From: Tamaricihabitans halophyticus
GTDB taxonomy: Bacteria; Actinomycetota; Actinomycetes; Mycobacteriales; Pseudonocardiaceae
Assembly (NCBI RefSeq): GCF_004340875.1
Contig: NZ_SLXQ01000005.1
Span: 248,001-312,000, forward strand
Reading direction: 5' to 3'
DNA length: 64,000 bases
Part shown: positions 1 through 9,292 of the stretch, piece after piece
Numbering within the stretch: the first letter of the stretch is position 1
Layout of the letters: each line of letters starts with the position of its first letter
The notes under the pieces: model-generated
The model's database searches: none
What the model saw: the letters and a program-made list of their open reading frames with translations, nothing else
What the model was told of the DNA's origin: nothing
Program-made: the position numbers and the translations under genes

Positions 1-654
1 TGGTTCATCGCCAGCGTCACGATCATGCCGACCGCACTGGTCGCCGTACCGTTCGGCGCGGTCATTGCCCTGCAGCTGGGTTCCCTTGTCACCCAGTTCG
101 GCGCCGAGTCATTCATGGGTGCCGCGAGCGTACTCGCGGTGATCCAGCAGGCCGCACCGTTGGTGACCGCGCTGCTCGTCGCCGGCGCGGGAGGTTCGGC
201 AATCTGCGCGGATATCGGCGCGCGCACGATCCGCGAGGAGATCGACGCCATGGAGGTGCTCGGGGTCTCCGCGGTGCAGCGCCTCGTGGTGCCAAGGGTA
301 CTGGCTTCGATGCTGGTAGCCGTGCTGCTCAACGGCCTGGTCAGTGTCGTCGGGGTGCTCGGTGGTTACTTCTTCAACGTGGTGTTGCAGGGCGGTACGC
401 CCGGTGCGTATCTGGCCAGTTTCAACGCCCTCGCGCAGCTACCCGACCTGTGGATCAGCGAGCTCAAAGCGTTGATCTTCGGCTTTATCGCGGGAGTCGT
501 CGCCGCTTACCGTGGCCTGAACCCGCCGCCAGGGCCGAAAGGCGTCGGGGAGGCGGTAAACCAATCCGTCGTGATCACCTTCCTGCTGCTGTTCTTCGTC
601 AACTTCGTCCTGACCACGATCTACCTCACGATCGTGCCGGCAAAGGGGAGTTGA
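1..654 (+). CDS. yrbEA: YrbE/MlaE-type permease A of Mce lipid importer (5' partial)
   Basis: The reading frame is open from the first base, so the N-terminus lies outside the window; 217 C-terminal residues are visible. It is a hydrophobic multi-span protein carrying the family motif REEIDAMEVLGVS in the cytoplasmic coupling region, typical of MlaE/YrbE permeases. With the next gene it should form the membrane channel through which the Mce proteins import lipids or sterols, powered by an Mkl/MlaF-type ATPase that is not in the window. It stops five bases before the second permease, as in actinobacterial mce operons. An ATG at 25 is internal, because the upstream residues WFIASVTI already fit the family. 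Confidence 0.93.
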   Translation, partial: WFIASVTIMPTALVAVPFGAVIALQLGSLVTQFGAESFMGAASVLAVIQQAAPLVTALLVAGAGGSAICADIGARTIREEIDAMEVLGVSAVQRLVVPRVLASMLVAVLLNGLVSVVGVLGGYFFNVVLQGGTPGAYLASFNALAQLPDLWISELKALIFGFIAGVVAAYRGLNPPPGPKGVGEAVNQSVVITFLLLFFVNFVLTTIYLTIVPAKGS

Positions 655-659
655 GGTAG

Positions 660-1508
660 ATGGCTGGGAACTCCCGTACCACGCAAACCATGCGCAGGGT
701 GGTGAACGCCCCGCTTGGCGTGCTGGACAAGGCCGGCGACCAGATGTCGTTCTACCTCAAGACGCTGGCCTGGATACCCCGCGCGCTGCACCGCTACATC
801 CGGGAAACGCTGCGGTTGCTCGCCGAAGTGAGCTTCGGCAGTGGTGCGCTCGCGGTGATCGGCGGCACCGTCGGGGTGATGGTCGGACTCACCGTATTCA
901 CCGGTGTCGTCGTCGGCTTGCAGGGCTACGCCGCGCTGGACCAGATCGGCACCGCCGCCTTCGCGGGTTTCACCTCGGCGTACTTCAACACCAGGGAGAT
1001 CGCGCCGCTGGTTGCCGGACTTGCGCTGTCCGCGACGGTAGGCTCCGGTTTTACCGCGCAGCTGGGCGCCATGCGGATCTCCGAGGAGGTGGACGCGCTC
1101 GAAGTGATGGGGGTGCCCAGTCTGCCGTTCCTGGTGACCACCAGGGTGATCGCCGGGTTCATCGCGGTGATCCCGCTCTACATCATCGGCCTGCTCACCT
1201 CATACGCCGCTTCCCGGATCGTCACCGTGTACTTCTTCGGGCAGTCGGCAGGAACCTATGATCACTACTTCGAGTTATTCCTGCCGCCACAAGACGTGTT
1301 CTGGTCTTTCGGCAAGGTTCTCATCTTCGCGATCGTGATCATCATGGTGCACTGCTACTACGGTTACCGCGCAAGTGGCGGTCCGGCCGGGGTGGGGGTC
1401 GCCGTTGGTCGCGCGGTACGTACCACGATCGTCGTGGTGGCGCTGCTCAACTTCTTCATTGGCTTCGCGATCTGGGGAACCACGGTGACAGTAAGGATCG
1501 CCGGATGA
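660..1508 (+). CDS. yrbEB: YrbE/MlaE-type permease B of Mce lipid importer
   Basis: This 282-residue protein is the second integral-membrane permease of the Mce importer. It has a long polar N-terminus (about 50 residues), several hydrophobic spans, and the coupling motif SEEVDALEVMGVP near residue 140, parallel to the motif in the preceding permease. The ATG is preceded by a purine-rich stretch (ggggagttgaggtag) that overlaps the end of the upstream gene. Its stop overlaps the mceA start (ATGA), so the two are translationally coupled. The order YrbE-A, YrbE-B, MceA is the standard actinobacterial arrangement. Which mce locus of a given species this matches cannot be told from sequence alone. 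Confidence 0.94.
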   Translation: MAGNSRTTQTMRRVVNAPLGVLDKAGDQMSFYLKTLAWIPRALHRYIRETLRLLAEVSFGSGALAVIGGTVGVMVGLTVFTGVVVGLQGYAALDQIGTAAFAGFTSAYFNTREIAPLVAGLALSATVGSGFTAQLGAMRISEEVDALEVMGVPSLPFLVTTRVIAGFIAVIPLYIIGLLTSYAASRIVTVYFFGQSAGTYDHYFELFLPPQDVFWSFGKVLIFAIVIIMVHCYYGYRASGGPAGVGVAVGRAVRTTIVVVALLNFFIGFAIWGTTVTVRIAG

Positions 1509-2869
1509 GAAGCAGCGCGCTCATCACCCTCCGCCGCCGGCTACTTGGCCTGGCGTTCATCGCCTGCCTGCTCGGCGTGATCGTGCTGTCCGTCGCGTTC
1601 TACAACAAAACCTTCAGTACCTTCACCAGGGTCACGCTGCAGGCCGGCACGATCGGTAGCCAGCTGAAGGAACAGGCCGATGTGAAGGTCCGCGGGCTGA
1701 TCGTGGGGACTGTCGAGCGGGTCGAGCCGCGACTCGACGGGGCCGAACTGGAACTCGCCCTGGATCCGGCGAAGACCCACCTCATCCCGCAGAACGTCTC
1801 CGCTCGACTGCTCCCGAAAACGCTGTTCGGGGAACGCTACGTATCTCTGCAACTGCCCGAGCAGCCAGCCAGTGAGTCCCTGCGGGACGGCGACGTGATC
1901 TCGCGGGACCGGTCCAGCACGGCGATCGAGCTGGAGCAGGCGCTGGACAACCTGCTTCCGGTACTGCAGGCGGTGCAGCCACAAAAACTGTCCAGCACGC
2001 TCAGCGCGATCTCCACCGCGCTCGAAGGGCGCGGGGAACCCTTGGGGCAGACGCTGGTTGAGCTCGACCAGTATCTCACCGAGCTCAACCCCAACGTGCC
2101 GAAGCTTACCGAGAACCTTCGCGGGCTGGCCGACGTGTCCGACGTGTACAACGAGGCCGCGCCGGATTTCGTGGCCGCGCTGGACAACCTGACCACGACG
2201 ACGCAGACCATTGTGGACCAGCAAGGCAATCTGAACACGCTGTACGGCACAGTGACCGGTACCTCCGAGGATCTGAACTCCTGGCTCGTGGCGAATAAGG
2301 ACAATCTGATCAACGTCTCGACCGAGTCACGTAAGACACTTGAAGTGCTCGAGCGCTACTCCCCGCAAACGCCGTGTTTCCTCCGGGGTATGCGCCAGGC
2401 CAAGGACAAGCTGGACCTGGCCTTCGGTAAAGGCACCGACAAGCCGGGACTGCACGCGAAGATTGAGATCGTGAACAACCGCGGCAAGTACGAGCCGGGT
2501 AAGGACGAGCCGCGGTACGACGACCATCGGGGCCCGCGGTGTTACGAGTTCGAAGAGTTGCCGGATCCGTTCCCACAGCATCCGCCGGATGGTCCGATCC
2601 AGGACGGCAGCAGCAAACCGCCCGCCGCGGAGATCGCTGACGCCGGGGTGCTTCCGCCGGCGACGGGCAGTTTCTACGACCAGGGCGGCACCACGAGTCC
2701 GTCCAGTGCGGACAGTGGATCGGCTAGCCTGGCCAACTCTGGCTACGAACGCGATGTACTTGCCACCCTGCTCTCGCCCCAGCTGGATGTGGCACCACAG
2801 GACGTACCTGGCTGGAGCGGCCTGCTGGTCGGCCCGCTCTACCGTGGGGCGGAGGTGGACATCAAATGA
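1505..2869 (+). CDS. mceA: Mce family protein, MceA position
   Basis: This 454-residue protein opens the six-gene Mce set. A basic N-terminus is followed by one membrane anchor (about residues 13-32) and a single MCE domain (about 38-116) with the typical VKVRGLIVGTVERVEP strand pattern. A helical region continues to about residue 300, and the C-terminal tail is rich in Pro, Ser and Gly. Mce proteins are thought to form a periplasmic tube that carries lipids to the YrbE permeases. The first codon overlaps the permease stop, and the stop overlaps the mceB start. A cysteine pair in the tail (PCFLRG and RCYEFE) could form a disulphide; that is inference. Confidence 0.93.
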   Translation: MRSSALITLRRRLLGLAFIACLLGVIVLSVAFYNKTFSTFTRVTLQAGTIGSQLKEQADVKVRGLIVGTVERVEPRLDGAELELALDPAKTHLIPQNVSARLLPKTLFGERYVSLQLPEQPASESLRDGDVISRDRSSTAIELEQALDNLLPVLQAVQPQKLSSTLSAISTALEGRGEPLGQTLVELDQYLTELNPNVPKLTENLRGLADVSDVYNEAAPDFVAALDNLTTTTQTIVDQQGNLNTLYGTVTGTSEDLNSWLVANKDNLINVSTESRKTLEVLERYSPQTPCFLRGMRQAKDKLDLAFGKGTDKPGLHAKIEIVNNRGKYEPGKDEPRYDDHRGPRCYEFEELPDPFPQHPPDGPIQDGSSKPPAAEIADAGVLPPATGSFYDQGGTTSPSSADSGSASLANSGYERDVLATLLSPQLDVAPQDVPGWSGLLVGPLYRGAEVDIK

Positions 2870-3894
2870 GAAGCCTCGCATCGCCGCTGATCAAGTTCCT
2901 GGTGTTCGTTGCCGTGACCATATTCGCCACCGCGGTACTCGGGATCACTATCGCGAACGCGCAGCTTGGCAGCGTGCAGCCGTACTCGGCGCGGTTCACC
3001 GACGCCTCGCAGCTGCTTCCCGGTGACGATGTGCGTATCGCGGGTGTGCGGGTCGGACAGGTGAGTGACGTCAAGGTCGTCGACCGCGCACAAGCTATGA
3101 TCGAGTTCGAAGTGGACGATCGTCGAACGCTGCCGAGTGGCGTGACCGCGACGATCAAGTACCGCAACCTGATCGGCCAGCGCTATCTTTCACTCGAGCA
3201 GGGTGCCGCCGGCGACCCGAACGATACCTTGGAACCCGGCGAGACGATCCCGCTTGAGCAGACAACTCCGGCGCTCGATCTCACCGAACTGTTCAATGGG
3301 TTCAAACCGCTGTTCCGCGCACTGTCCCCAGAGGACGTGAACAAGCTCTCCTACGAGATCATCCAGGTACTGCAGGGTGAAGGTGGCACGGTCGAGAACC
3401 TGCTCAAGCACACCGCGTCGCTGACCACGACTATCGCGGAGAAGGACCAGGTCATCGGAGAAGTCATCGGCAACCTGAACGAAGTGCTCGACACCGTGAA
3501 CGCGCGCGGCCCTGAGCTATCCCGGTTGATCGTTCGGCTGCAGGAACTGGTTTCCGGCCTTGCTCAGGACCGCGAGCCGATCGGTGAGGCCATCGAATCG
3601 CTTGGTGGGCTCGCGGACAGCACCTCAGGACTGCTCGAAGAAGGACGAGCCCCGCTGAAGGAGAGCATCCGAGGGTTGAGCGACCTTTCCCAGAATCTCA
3701 ACGACAGCGAACCGACCGTGGAACACTTCATCCAGTTCCTGCCGGAGAAGGCCGAACGGCTTACCCGTACCGCCAGCTATGGCTCCTGGTTCAACTTCTA
3801 CCTCTGTGAGATGGATGCCACGGTAGGCGGAGCGGGATTGCCCGACATACCGCTGCCACTGATGCCGACTACCCAAAGTAGGTGTCAGGGATGA
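2866..3894 (+). CDS. mceB: Mce family protein, MceB position
   Basis: This 342-residue Mce protein has an N-terminal anchor (about residues 10-28), one MCE domain (about 36-112, with DDVRIAGVRVGQVSDVKV) and a long helical part whose heptad-like stretches suggest a coiled coil in the barrel. It ends in a short tail with two cysteines. It is translationally coupled to mceA (4-nt overlap) and to mceC. It is presumed to be one of six non-identical subunits of the heterohexameric periplasmic lipid tube. No lipobox is present. Confidence 0.93.
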   Translation: MRSLASPLIKFLVFVAVTIFATAVLGITIANAQLGSVQPYSARFTDASQLLPGDDVRIAGVRVGQVSDVKVVDRAQAMIEFEVDDRRTLPSGVTATIKYRNLIGQRYLSLEQGAAGDPNDTLEPGETIPLEQTTPALDLTELFNGFKPLFRALSPEDVNKLSYEIIQVLQGEGGTVENLLKHTASLTTTIAEKDQVIGEVIGNLNEVLDTVNARGPELSRLIVRLQELVSGLAQDREPIGEAIESLGGLADSTSGLLEEGRAPLKESIRGLSDLSQNLNDSEPTVEHFIQFLPEKAERLTRTASYGSWFNFYLCEMDATVGGAGLPDIPLPLMPTTQSRCQG

Positions 3895-4874
3895 AGTCCT
3901 TCAGTTCGCGCAATCCGATCCCCATCGCGCTCGTCGGCATCGTGCTGCTCGGCCTCGGCGTCACCGCCGCGATGAACGCGGACGATCTGCCGATCATCGG
4001 CGGTGGCACGACCTACACCGCGGAGTTCCGCGAGGCAGCCGGCATCTCGCCGGACAACGAGGTTCGGGTAGCCGGCGTCAAGGTGGGCGAGGTCAGCGAT
4101 GTCGATCTTGACGACGGCAAGGTTCTCGTCAGTTTCAAAGTGAAGGATGCCTGGCTCGGCGACAAGACCAGGGCGGACATCAAGATCAAGACCTTGCTCG
4201 GCCAGAAGTTTCTCTCGCTGGTTCCGGATGGTCAGCAGTCGCTCAACCCTGGCCAGGCGATTCCGCTGGAGCGCACCACGGCGCCCTACGATGTGCTCGA
4301 AGCCTTCCGCGGCTTGTCCGGCACGGTGGACGAGATCGACACCGACCAGCTGGCTCAGAGTTTCGACACCATCTCGGAGACCTTCGCGAACACCCCGGAC
4401 GATGTGAAGGGCGCGCTTTCCGGGCTTTCCGCGCTGTCCAAAACGATCTCCAGTCGTGATCAGCAGTTGGCCAAACTGCTGTCCAACACCGAGCAGATCA
4501 CCGGCACGCTTGCCGAACGCGACGCTGAGGTGCAGCGGCTCATCCAGGACGGTAACCAGCTACTCGAAGAGATCAGCCGCCGCGAGGAAGCGATCCGGAC
4601 CTTGCTGCAGGGCACAAAGGAGCTATCCGGACAACTACGCGGGCTGGTCGCGGACAACAATGAGCAGCTGGGGCCCGCGCTGGCCGAACTGGATCAACTG
4701 ACCGGAATGTTGAGCAGGAACCAGGAGTCACTCCGGCAGGGCATCAGCAATCTCGCTCCGTTCGCGCGCCTGTTTACCAACACACTCGGCAACGGACGCT
4801 GGTTTGACGCCTTCATGTGTGGCTTGCTGCCGCCGGCCGTTGGGCCGTTCAACGAGGAGGGGTGTCGACTATGA
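3891..4874 (+). CDS. mceC: Mce family protein, MceC position
   Basis: This protein of 327 residues has an N-terminal membrane anchor and an MCE domain containing NEVRVAGVKVGEVSDVDL. A helical segment with many Leu and Gln residues follows, ending in a cysteine-containing tail. A GTG at 3882 gives three more residues, but the ATG at 3891 forms the same 4-nt ATGA overlap seen at the other junctions of this operon, so I chose it. The third position and the size match MceC proteins. The expected role is a structural subunit of the lipid-importing Mce complex. Confidence 0.92.
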   Translation: MKSFSSRNPIPIALVGIVLLGLGVTAAMNADDLPIIGGGTTYTAEFREAAGISPDNEVRVAGVKVGEVSDVDLDDGKVLVSFKVKDAWLGDKTRADIKIKTLLGQKFLSLVPDGQQSLNPGQAIPLERTTAPYDVLEAFRGLSGTVDEIDTDQLAQSFDTISETFANTPDDVKGALSGLSALSKTISSRDQQLAKLLSNTEQITGTLAERDAEVQRLIQDGNQLLEEISRREEAIRTLLQGTKELSGQLRGLVADNNEQLGPALAELDQLTGMLSRNQESLRQGISNLAPFARLFTNTLGNGRWFDAFMCGLLPPAVGPFNEEGCRL

Positions 4875-6076
4875 ACCCCGAATCGCGGACAGGGCAACGG
4901 ATCGCGCAGGCCACCGCGCTCGCCTGCGCGCTCGGTCTGGTGCTCGCCGGCGTGCTGTGGTGGACGATGCAGGACGCGAATACCAAGCGATTCACCACGA
5001 TGTTCACCGCGACGGTCGGCCTTTACGAAGCTAACGATGTCCGGATCCAGGGCGTCAAGGTTGGCAGCGTGCAGAGCGTGGTACCGATGGGTGACCAGGT
5101 ACGCGTCGAGCTCGAAGTGGACCGCAAGTATCCGGTCCCCGCTGACGCCAAGGCCGTGATCGTGGCTCCATCACTGGTCAGCGACCGGTACGTGCAGTTC
5201 ACCCCGACCTACCAGGGCGGCGCGGAACTGGCCGACGGCGCGCGGCTGGGGCTCGACCGGACCGCGACCCCGTTGGAAGTGGACGATCTCTACAACAGCC
5301 TCAACCGCGTGTCCAAGGCGCTCGGGCCGGAAGGCGCCAACGAGGACGGTGCCCTGACCCGGCTACTGGAAACCACTTCCGCCAATGTGGATGGTGTCGG
5401 CAAGCAGTTCAACACTGCTGTCAGCGAGCTGGCCAAGGCGTCACGCACGTTGTCCGGCAACAAGGAGGATCTGTTCCGCACGGTGGACAATCTGCAGCAG
5501 TTCACGACCACCCTGGCGCAGAGCGATCGACAGGTGAACGAGTTCGCCGAGCGGCTGTCCGGAGTGAACGATTTTCTCGCGCGGGAGCGGGGAAATCTTG
5601 GCGAGTCGGTCGAGCAGCTGGGTACCGCGTTGAGTACGGTCCAGCAGTTCATCAGCGAGAACCGCGGCCGGATCGACACCAACGTGGAGAAGCTGGCCGG
5701 GATCACCGGAGTACTCGTCGACCAGCGGGAAGCGCTGGCCGAAATACTCGATGTCGCGCCAACCGGGCTGGCGAACCTGTTCAATACCTACAACGCCTCG
5801 TCGGGCACGTTGGACGCGCGCGATGTCTTCGCCGGGTTCTCCGCCCCACCCATCGTCACCGCGTGTACCGCCGTGCGGCAGGCAACGCCCGATCAGCTGC
5901 CGCAGACACTGGCGGACATCTGCGATGCGCTCGCGCCGGTCGTGGACGGCACATTGCCCCTGCCGTCCGTCAACCAGGTGATCGTGGCGCTGAATGAGGG
6001 TAAGCTACCGCCACTTCCGCTCCCTCTCGCGGGCGAGGCCTATGGCTCGCCCGCCGCGGTGCAGGGAGGTAACTGA
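4871..6076 (+). CDS. mceD: Mce family protein, MceD position
   Basis: This 401-residue protein has a basic N-terminus, an anchor near residues 17-33, and an MCE domain with NDVRIQGVKVGSVQSV. The long helical region includes repeated Gln/Asn/Leu segments. The open frame extends upstream to 4817, but the ATG at 4871 follows a clear gaggagg ribosome site and overlaps the mceC stop, so it is the likely start. The frame ends three bases before the mceE ATG, preceded by a ggaggt ribosome site. It is a predicted subunit of the Mce lipid importer. Confidence 0.92.
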   Translation: MNPESRTGQRIAQATALACALGLVLAGVLWWTMQDANTKRFTTMFTATVGLYEANDVRIQGVKVGSVQSVVPMGDQVRVELEVDRKYPVPADAKAVIVAPSLVSDRYVQFTPTYQGGAELADGARLGLDRTATPLEVDDLYNSLNRVSKALGPEGANEDGALTRLLETTSANVDGVGKQFNTAVSELAKASRTLSGNKEDLFRTVDNLQQFTTTLAQSDRQVNEFAERLSGVNDFLARERGNLGESVEQLGTALSTVQQFISENRGRIDTNVEKLAGITGVLVDQREALAEILDVAPTGLANLFNTYNASSGTLDARDVFAGFSAPPIVTACTAVRQATPDQLPQTLADICDALAPVVDGTLPLPSVNQVIVALNEGKLPPLPLPLAGEAYGSPAAVQGGN

Positions 6077-6078
6077 TC

Positions 6079-7314
6079 ATGCGGCGCGGGATACGTTCGG
6101 CTCGCCTGGCGCTCGCCAGTGCCCTGGCCGCGATACTGCTTGCCGGTTGCGGGATTACTGGCGCCTATGACATTCCACTGCCGGGCGGTGCGGATCTCGG
6201 CGAGAACCCGTACCAGGTGCGCGTGCAGTTCCGGGACGTCCTCGACCTGGTGCCGCAGTCTGGTGTGAAGGTCAACGACGTGCCGGTCGGCAGGGTGGAA
6301 AAGGTCGGGTTGGCCAAGGATGGCTGGACCGCGGAAGTAACCCTGCTGATCAACGGTGACGTGCGGTTGCCAGCCAACGCCACCGCGCAGCTGCGGCAGT
6401 CCAGTTTGCTCGGTGAGAAGTTCGTCCAGCTGTCCAATCCCGCCGACGGGACGCCGGCAGAGGGCAGCGAACTTTCGGATGGCGGGCTGATTCCGGTGGA
6501 CCGGACGAACCGCAATACCGAGGTGGAGGAGGTGCTTGGCGCACTGTCCATGTTGCTCAACGGTGGCGGGGTCGACCAGCTGCGCACGATCACCCGAGAG
6601 CTGAACAATGTCACCGAGGGAAATGAAGGCTCGATCCGATCGCTACTCGGTAATGTCCGGGAGTTGACCGAGAATCTGGACGCGCACTCCGGAGACATCA
6701 CCAGGGCGCTGGACAGCGTGAACCGCCTGTCGACCACGCTGGTTCAGCAACGGGACCAGATCGGGAACGCGATCGACAACCTGGGCCCCGGGCTCGAGGT
6801 GTTGAACGCGCAACGCGGCCAGCTGGTCACCATGTTGCAGAGCCTGCGGAAACTCTCCGGTGTAGCGGTGGACACGGTGAACAAGAGCAAGGAGGATCTG
6901 GTCGCCGACCTCAAGGCCCTCGCGCCGACCTTGCAGAAGCTGGCCGAAGCTGGCACGGACCTGCCCCAGTCACTCGAGCTCCTGTTCACCATCCCGTTCA
7001 CGGACGCCGCGATCGAGGGCACCAAGGGCGATTTCGTGAATCTGTATGCCGATCTCGATCTCAACGTGGATTCGCTGCTGCAGAACCTGAGCCGGTCGCG
7101 AACGAATCCACTGGACGGTCTTCCGCTGCTTGGTGATCTTGCCGAGCCGACACAAGGCGAGAAGCCGGGAGCACCGCCGCCACTGCCGCTGCCCGACTCG
7201 GCCTCGGCGCCGGCTCCGGAACCCCCTGGCGGTTCGCCCAATAGTGACGGTGCGGCACCGCCCGCATCGGGCGCGAGTGGCATCTTCGGCGTACTCACCG
7301 GGGGTGGTGCGTAA
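6079..7314 (+). CDS. mceE: Mce family lipoprotein, MceE position
   Basis: This 411-residue protein starts with a lipoprotein signal: a basic start, a hydrophobic core and the lipobox LAGC with the lipidated Cys at residue 24. This identifies the MceE (LprK-like) position. An MCE domain follows (SGVKVNDVPVGRVEKVGL), then a helical region and a C-terminal tail of about 60 residues rich in Pro, Gly and Ala. As the only lipid-anchored member it should be attached to the outer face of the plasma membrane. The stop codon shares a base with the mceF start. Confidence 0.94.
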   Translation: MRRGIRSARLALASALAAILLAGCGITGAYDIPLPGGADLGENPYQVRVQFRDVLDLVPQSGVKVNDVPVGRVEKVGLAKDGWTAEVTLLINGDVRLPANATAQLRQSSLLGEKFVQLSNPADGTPAEGSELSDGGLIPVDRTNRNTEVEEVLGALSMLLNGGGVDQLRTITRELNNVTEGNEGSIRSLLGNVRELTENLDAHSGDITRALDSVNRLSTTLVQQRDQIGNAIDNLGPGLEVLNAQRGQLVTMLQSLRKLSGVAVDTVNKSKEDLVADLKALAPTLQKLAEAGTDLPQSLELLFTIPFTDAAIEGTKGDFVNLYADLDLNVDSLLQNLSRSRTNPLDGLPLLGDLAEPTQGEKPGAPPPLPLPDSASAPAPEPPGGSPNSDGAAPPASGASGIFGVLTGGGA

Positions 7315-8573
7315 TGCTCACCAGGCGGACCAAGCTCCAGGTCGTGGCGTTCTTCATGATCGCCGTGGTTTCGGTGACGTACGCGTTGTTCCGCTTCACC
7401 GATATCAGCAAGGTATTCGGCGAATCCGGCTATACGGCGACACTCGAGCTCGCCCAGTCAGGGGGAATCTTCAGTAATGCCGAAGTCACCTATCGCGGTG
7501 TCAACGTCGGCAGGGTGGGCGAACTTCGGCTGACAGCCGATGGGCTTGAGGCCGACCTCAATCTGGATCCGGACACACCAAAGATCCCCACCGATCTACA
7601 GGCCGTGGTGGCGAACCGCTCGGCGATTGGCGAGCAGTACGTCGATCTGCGCCCCAACACCAATTCGGGGCCGTACCTAGAGAACGGTTCGCAGATTGAC
7701 GTGCGGCGCACGAGTACTCCGGTAGGCACGGACGAGGTGGTCGCGAACCTGGACGGCCTGACGACCTCGATTCCCACCGACGCACTGCGCACCGTGGTGG
7801 ACGAGTCATACGAGGCTTTCCGTGGTACGGGCGGAGATCTACAGGTACTGCTGGACACCGCACGCGATTTCACCGCCACCGCCAAGGAAAACCTGCCGCA
7901 GACGGTGAATCTGCTTGAGACCGGCAACACCGTGCTGAACACACAACGGGCGCAGGCGGGAAACATCACGTCGTTCAGCGAAGACCTGCGGCTGCTTTCC
8001 GAACAGTTGAAGAGTTCGGACGGCGATATTCGGGAGTTGATCTCCGTGACGCCGCAGGTGTCCAATGAGGTCAGCGCGGTGCTGCGGGATTCCGGCGAGA
8101 ACCTCGGCGTAGTGCTCGCGAACCTGCTGACCACGTCGAAGATCCTGTCCACCCGCACCGATGGTCTGGAAATGTCGTTCATCGTCTATCCGATGGCTGG
8201 CGCGGCTGCGCAGAGCCTGATCGACGAGGATGGCAAGGCGCATCTCGGGTTCGCGCTGAACCTGCTTGATCCGCCAACCTGCATGGTGGGCTATGAGGGC
8301 ACGAACCGGCGCCCCGGCAATGATCTTTCTGAGGCGCCGACCAATTCGCAGGCCTACTGCGCGGAGCCGAAGGGCAGTCCCATCAACGTGCGCGGTTCGG
8401 CAAACGCGCCGTACGGCGGGCGGCCGGACGCGCCGACGCAGGCGGAGATCGAGGCGAGCAGTGACCGGCCCACCGAAGCGGCCGCGGAGCAGGCTGGGCG
8501 GGGCGTTCCGGGAGCACGGGCCGAGAGCACGACCTTGACCAGTATGTCTGACCTGCTCGGCTTACCCGGATAA
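7314..8573 (+). CDS. mceF: Mce family protein, MceF position
   Basis: This is the last of the six Mce subunits, 419 residues. It has a short basic start, an anchor (about residues 8-27), an MCE domain (AEVTYRGVNVGRVGELRL), a helical middle and a polar tail with two cysteines (CMVGYEG and YCAEP) followed by Ala/Glu-rich sequence. The start overlaps the mceE stop by one base. An 83-bp gap follows before the Mce-associated genes. Confidence 0.93.
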   Translation: MLTRRTKLQVVAFFMIAVVSVTYALFRFTDISKVFGESGYTATLELAQSGGIFSNAEVTYRGVNVGRVGELRLTADGLEADLNLDPDTPKIPTDLQAVVANRSAIGEQYVDLRPNTNSGPYLENGSQIDVRRTSTPVGTDEVVANLDGLTTSIPTDALRTVVDESYEAFRGTGGDLQVLLDTARDFTATAKENLPQTVNLLETGNTVLNTQRAQAGNITSFSEDLRLLSEQLKSSDGDIRELISVTPQVSNEVSAVLRDSGENLGVVLANLLTTSKILSTRTDGLEMSFIVYPMAGAAAQSLIDEDGKAHLGFALNLLDPPTCMVGYEGTNRRPGNDLSEAPTNSQAYCAEPKGSPINVRGSANAPYGGRPDAPTQAEIEASSDRPTEAAAEQAGRGVPGARAESTTLTSMSDLLGLPG

Positions 8574-8656
8574 CAGCCGGTCAGCGGTTCGGCGAGACCG
8601 ACTCGCGGTGATCGGAGGAAACTCGAACCAAACGATGCAACCTACCCTGGAGCTAC

Positions 8657-9292
8657 ATGGACACCAAGCCTGACAAGTCAGCGAATTCGCGCCGTGCTCG
8701 GTGGCCCTGGTTGTCGAACAACCTCGTTGTGGCGGCTCTGGCGCTTGTCGTGGTAGCTGCCGCATTCGTCGCCTGGTTAGGCATTTCCTGGTGGCAGGCG
8801 GGATCGGGGGACAATGCCGAGCTCGCCGAAACCAGGGACGAGGTGCTGCGGGTTGGTCAGTCGGCGATTACCACCTTCAACACGCTTGATTACCGCGAGC
8901 CGGAGGAAGGTTTCCGCAACTGGGAGCAGGCTGCTACCGGGAATCTGCTCGAGGAGGTCCAGAAGTATCAGGATGAGCAGAAGAAGCAGCTGAAAGAGGC
9001 GAAGTCGGTGAGCACCGCCGAGGTCCTGGAGAGCGCCGTCAGCGAACTCGAGGTCGACGAAGGCAAGGCGTTGGTGATGGCAGCCGTCGAGCTGACCACC
9101 CAGGTGGGCGAGGAGCAGCCAGTACCCAAGACGGTGCGCGTCGAGGCGGAGCTGACCAGGACCGATGACGGCTGGAAGCTCAGCGGCATCCGGCATGTGG
9201 GGATGGCTCCGCAGCAGGGCCAGGAAGGTCAGCAGGGCCAGGAAGGTCAGCAGGGACAGCAGGGCGGCGCGCCCGAAGGGGACGGTAACTAG
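8657..9292 (+). CDS. Mce-associated membrane protein with Gly/Gln repeat tail
   Basis: This 211-residue protein has a cytoplasmic basic N-terminus, one membrane span (about residues 23-45) and an extracytoplasmic domain of the Mce-associated (Mas) type. Proteins of this kind lie directly downstream of mceF in actinobacteria and are thought to stabilise the importer. The C-terminus is low complexity: an exact 18-bp unit is repeated at 9212-9229 and 9230-9247 and decays further on, giving GQEGQQ repeats. The stop overlaps the next start by one base. Confidence 0.8.
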   Translation: MDTKPDKSANSRRARWPWLSNNLVVAALALVVVAAAFVAWLGISWWQAGSGDNAELAETRDEVLRVGQSAITTFNTLDYREPEEGFRNWEQAATGNLLEEVQKYQDEQKKQLKEAKSVSTAEVLESAVSELEVDEGKALVMAAVELTTQVGEEQPVPKTVRVEAELTRTDDGWKLSGIRHVGMAPQQGQEGQQGQEGQQGQQGGAPEGDGN

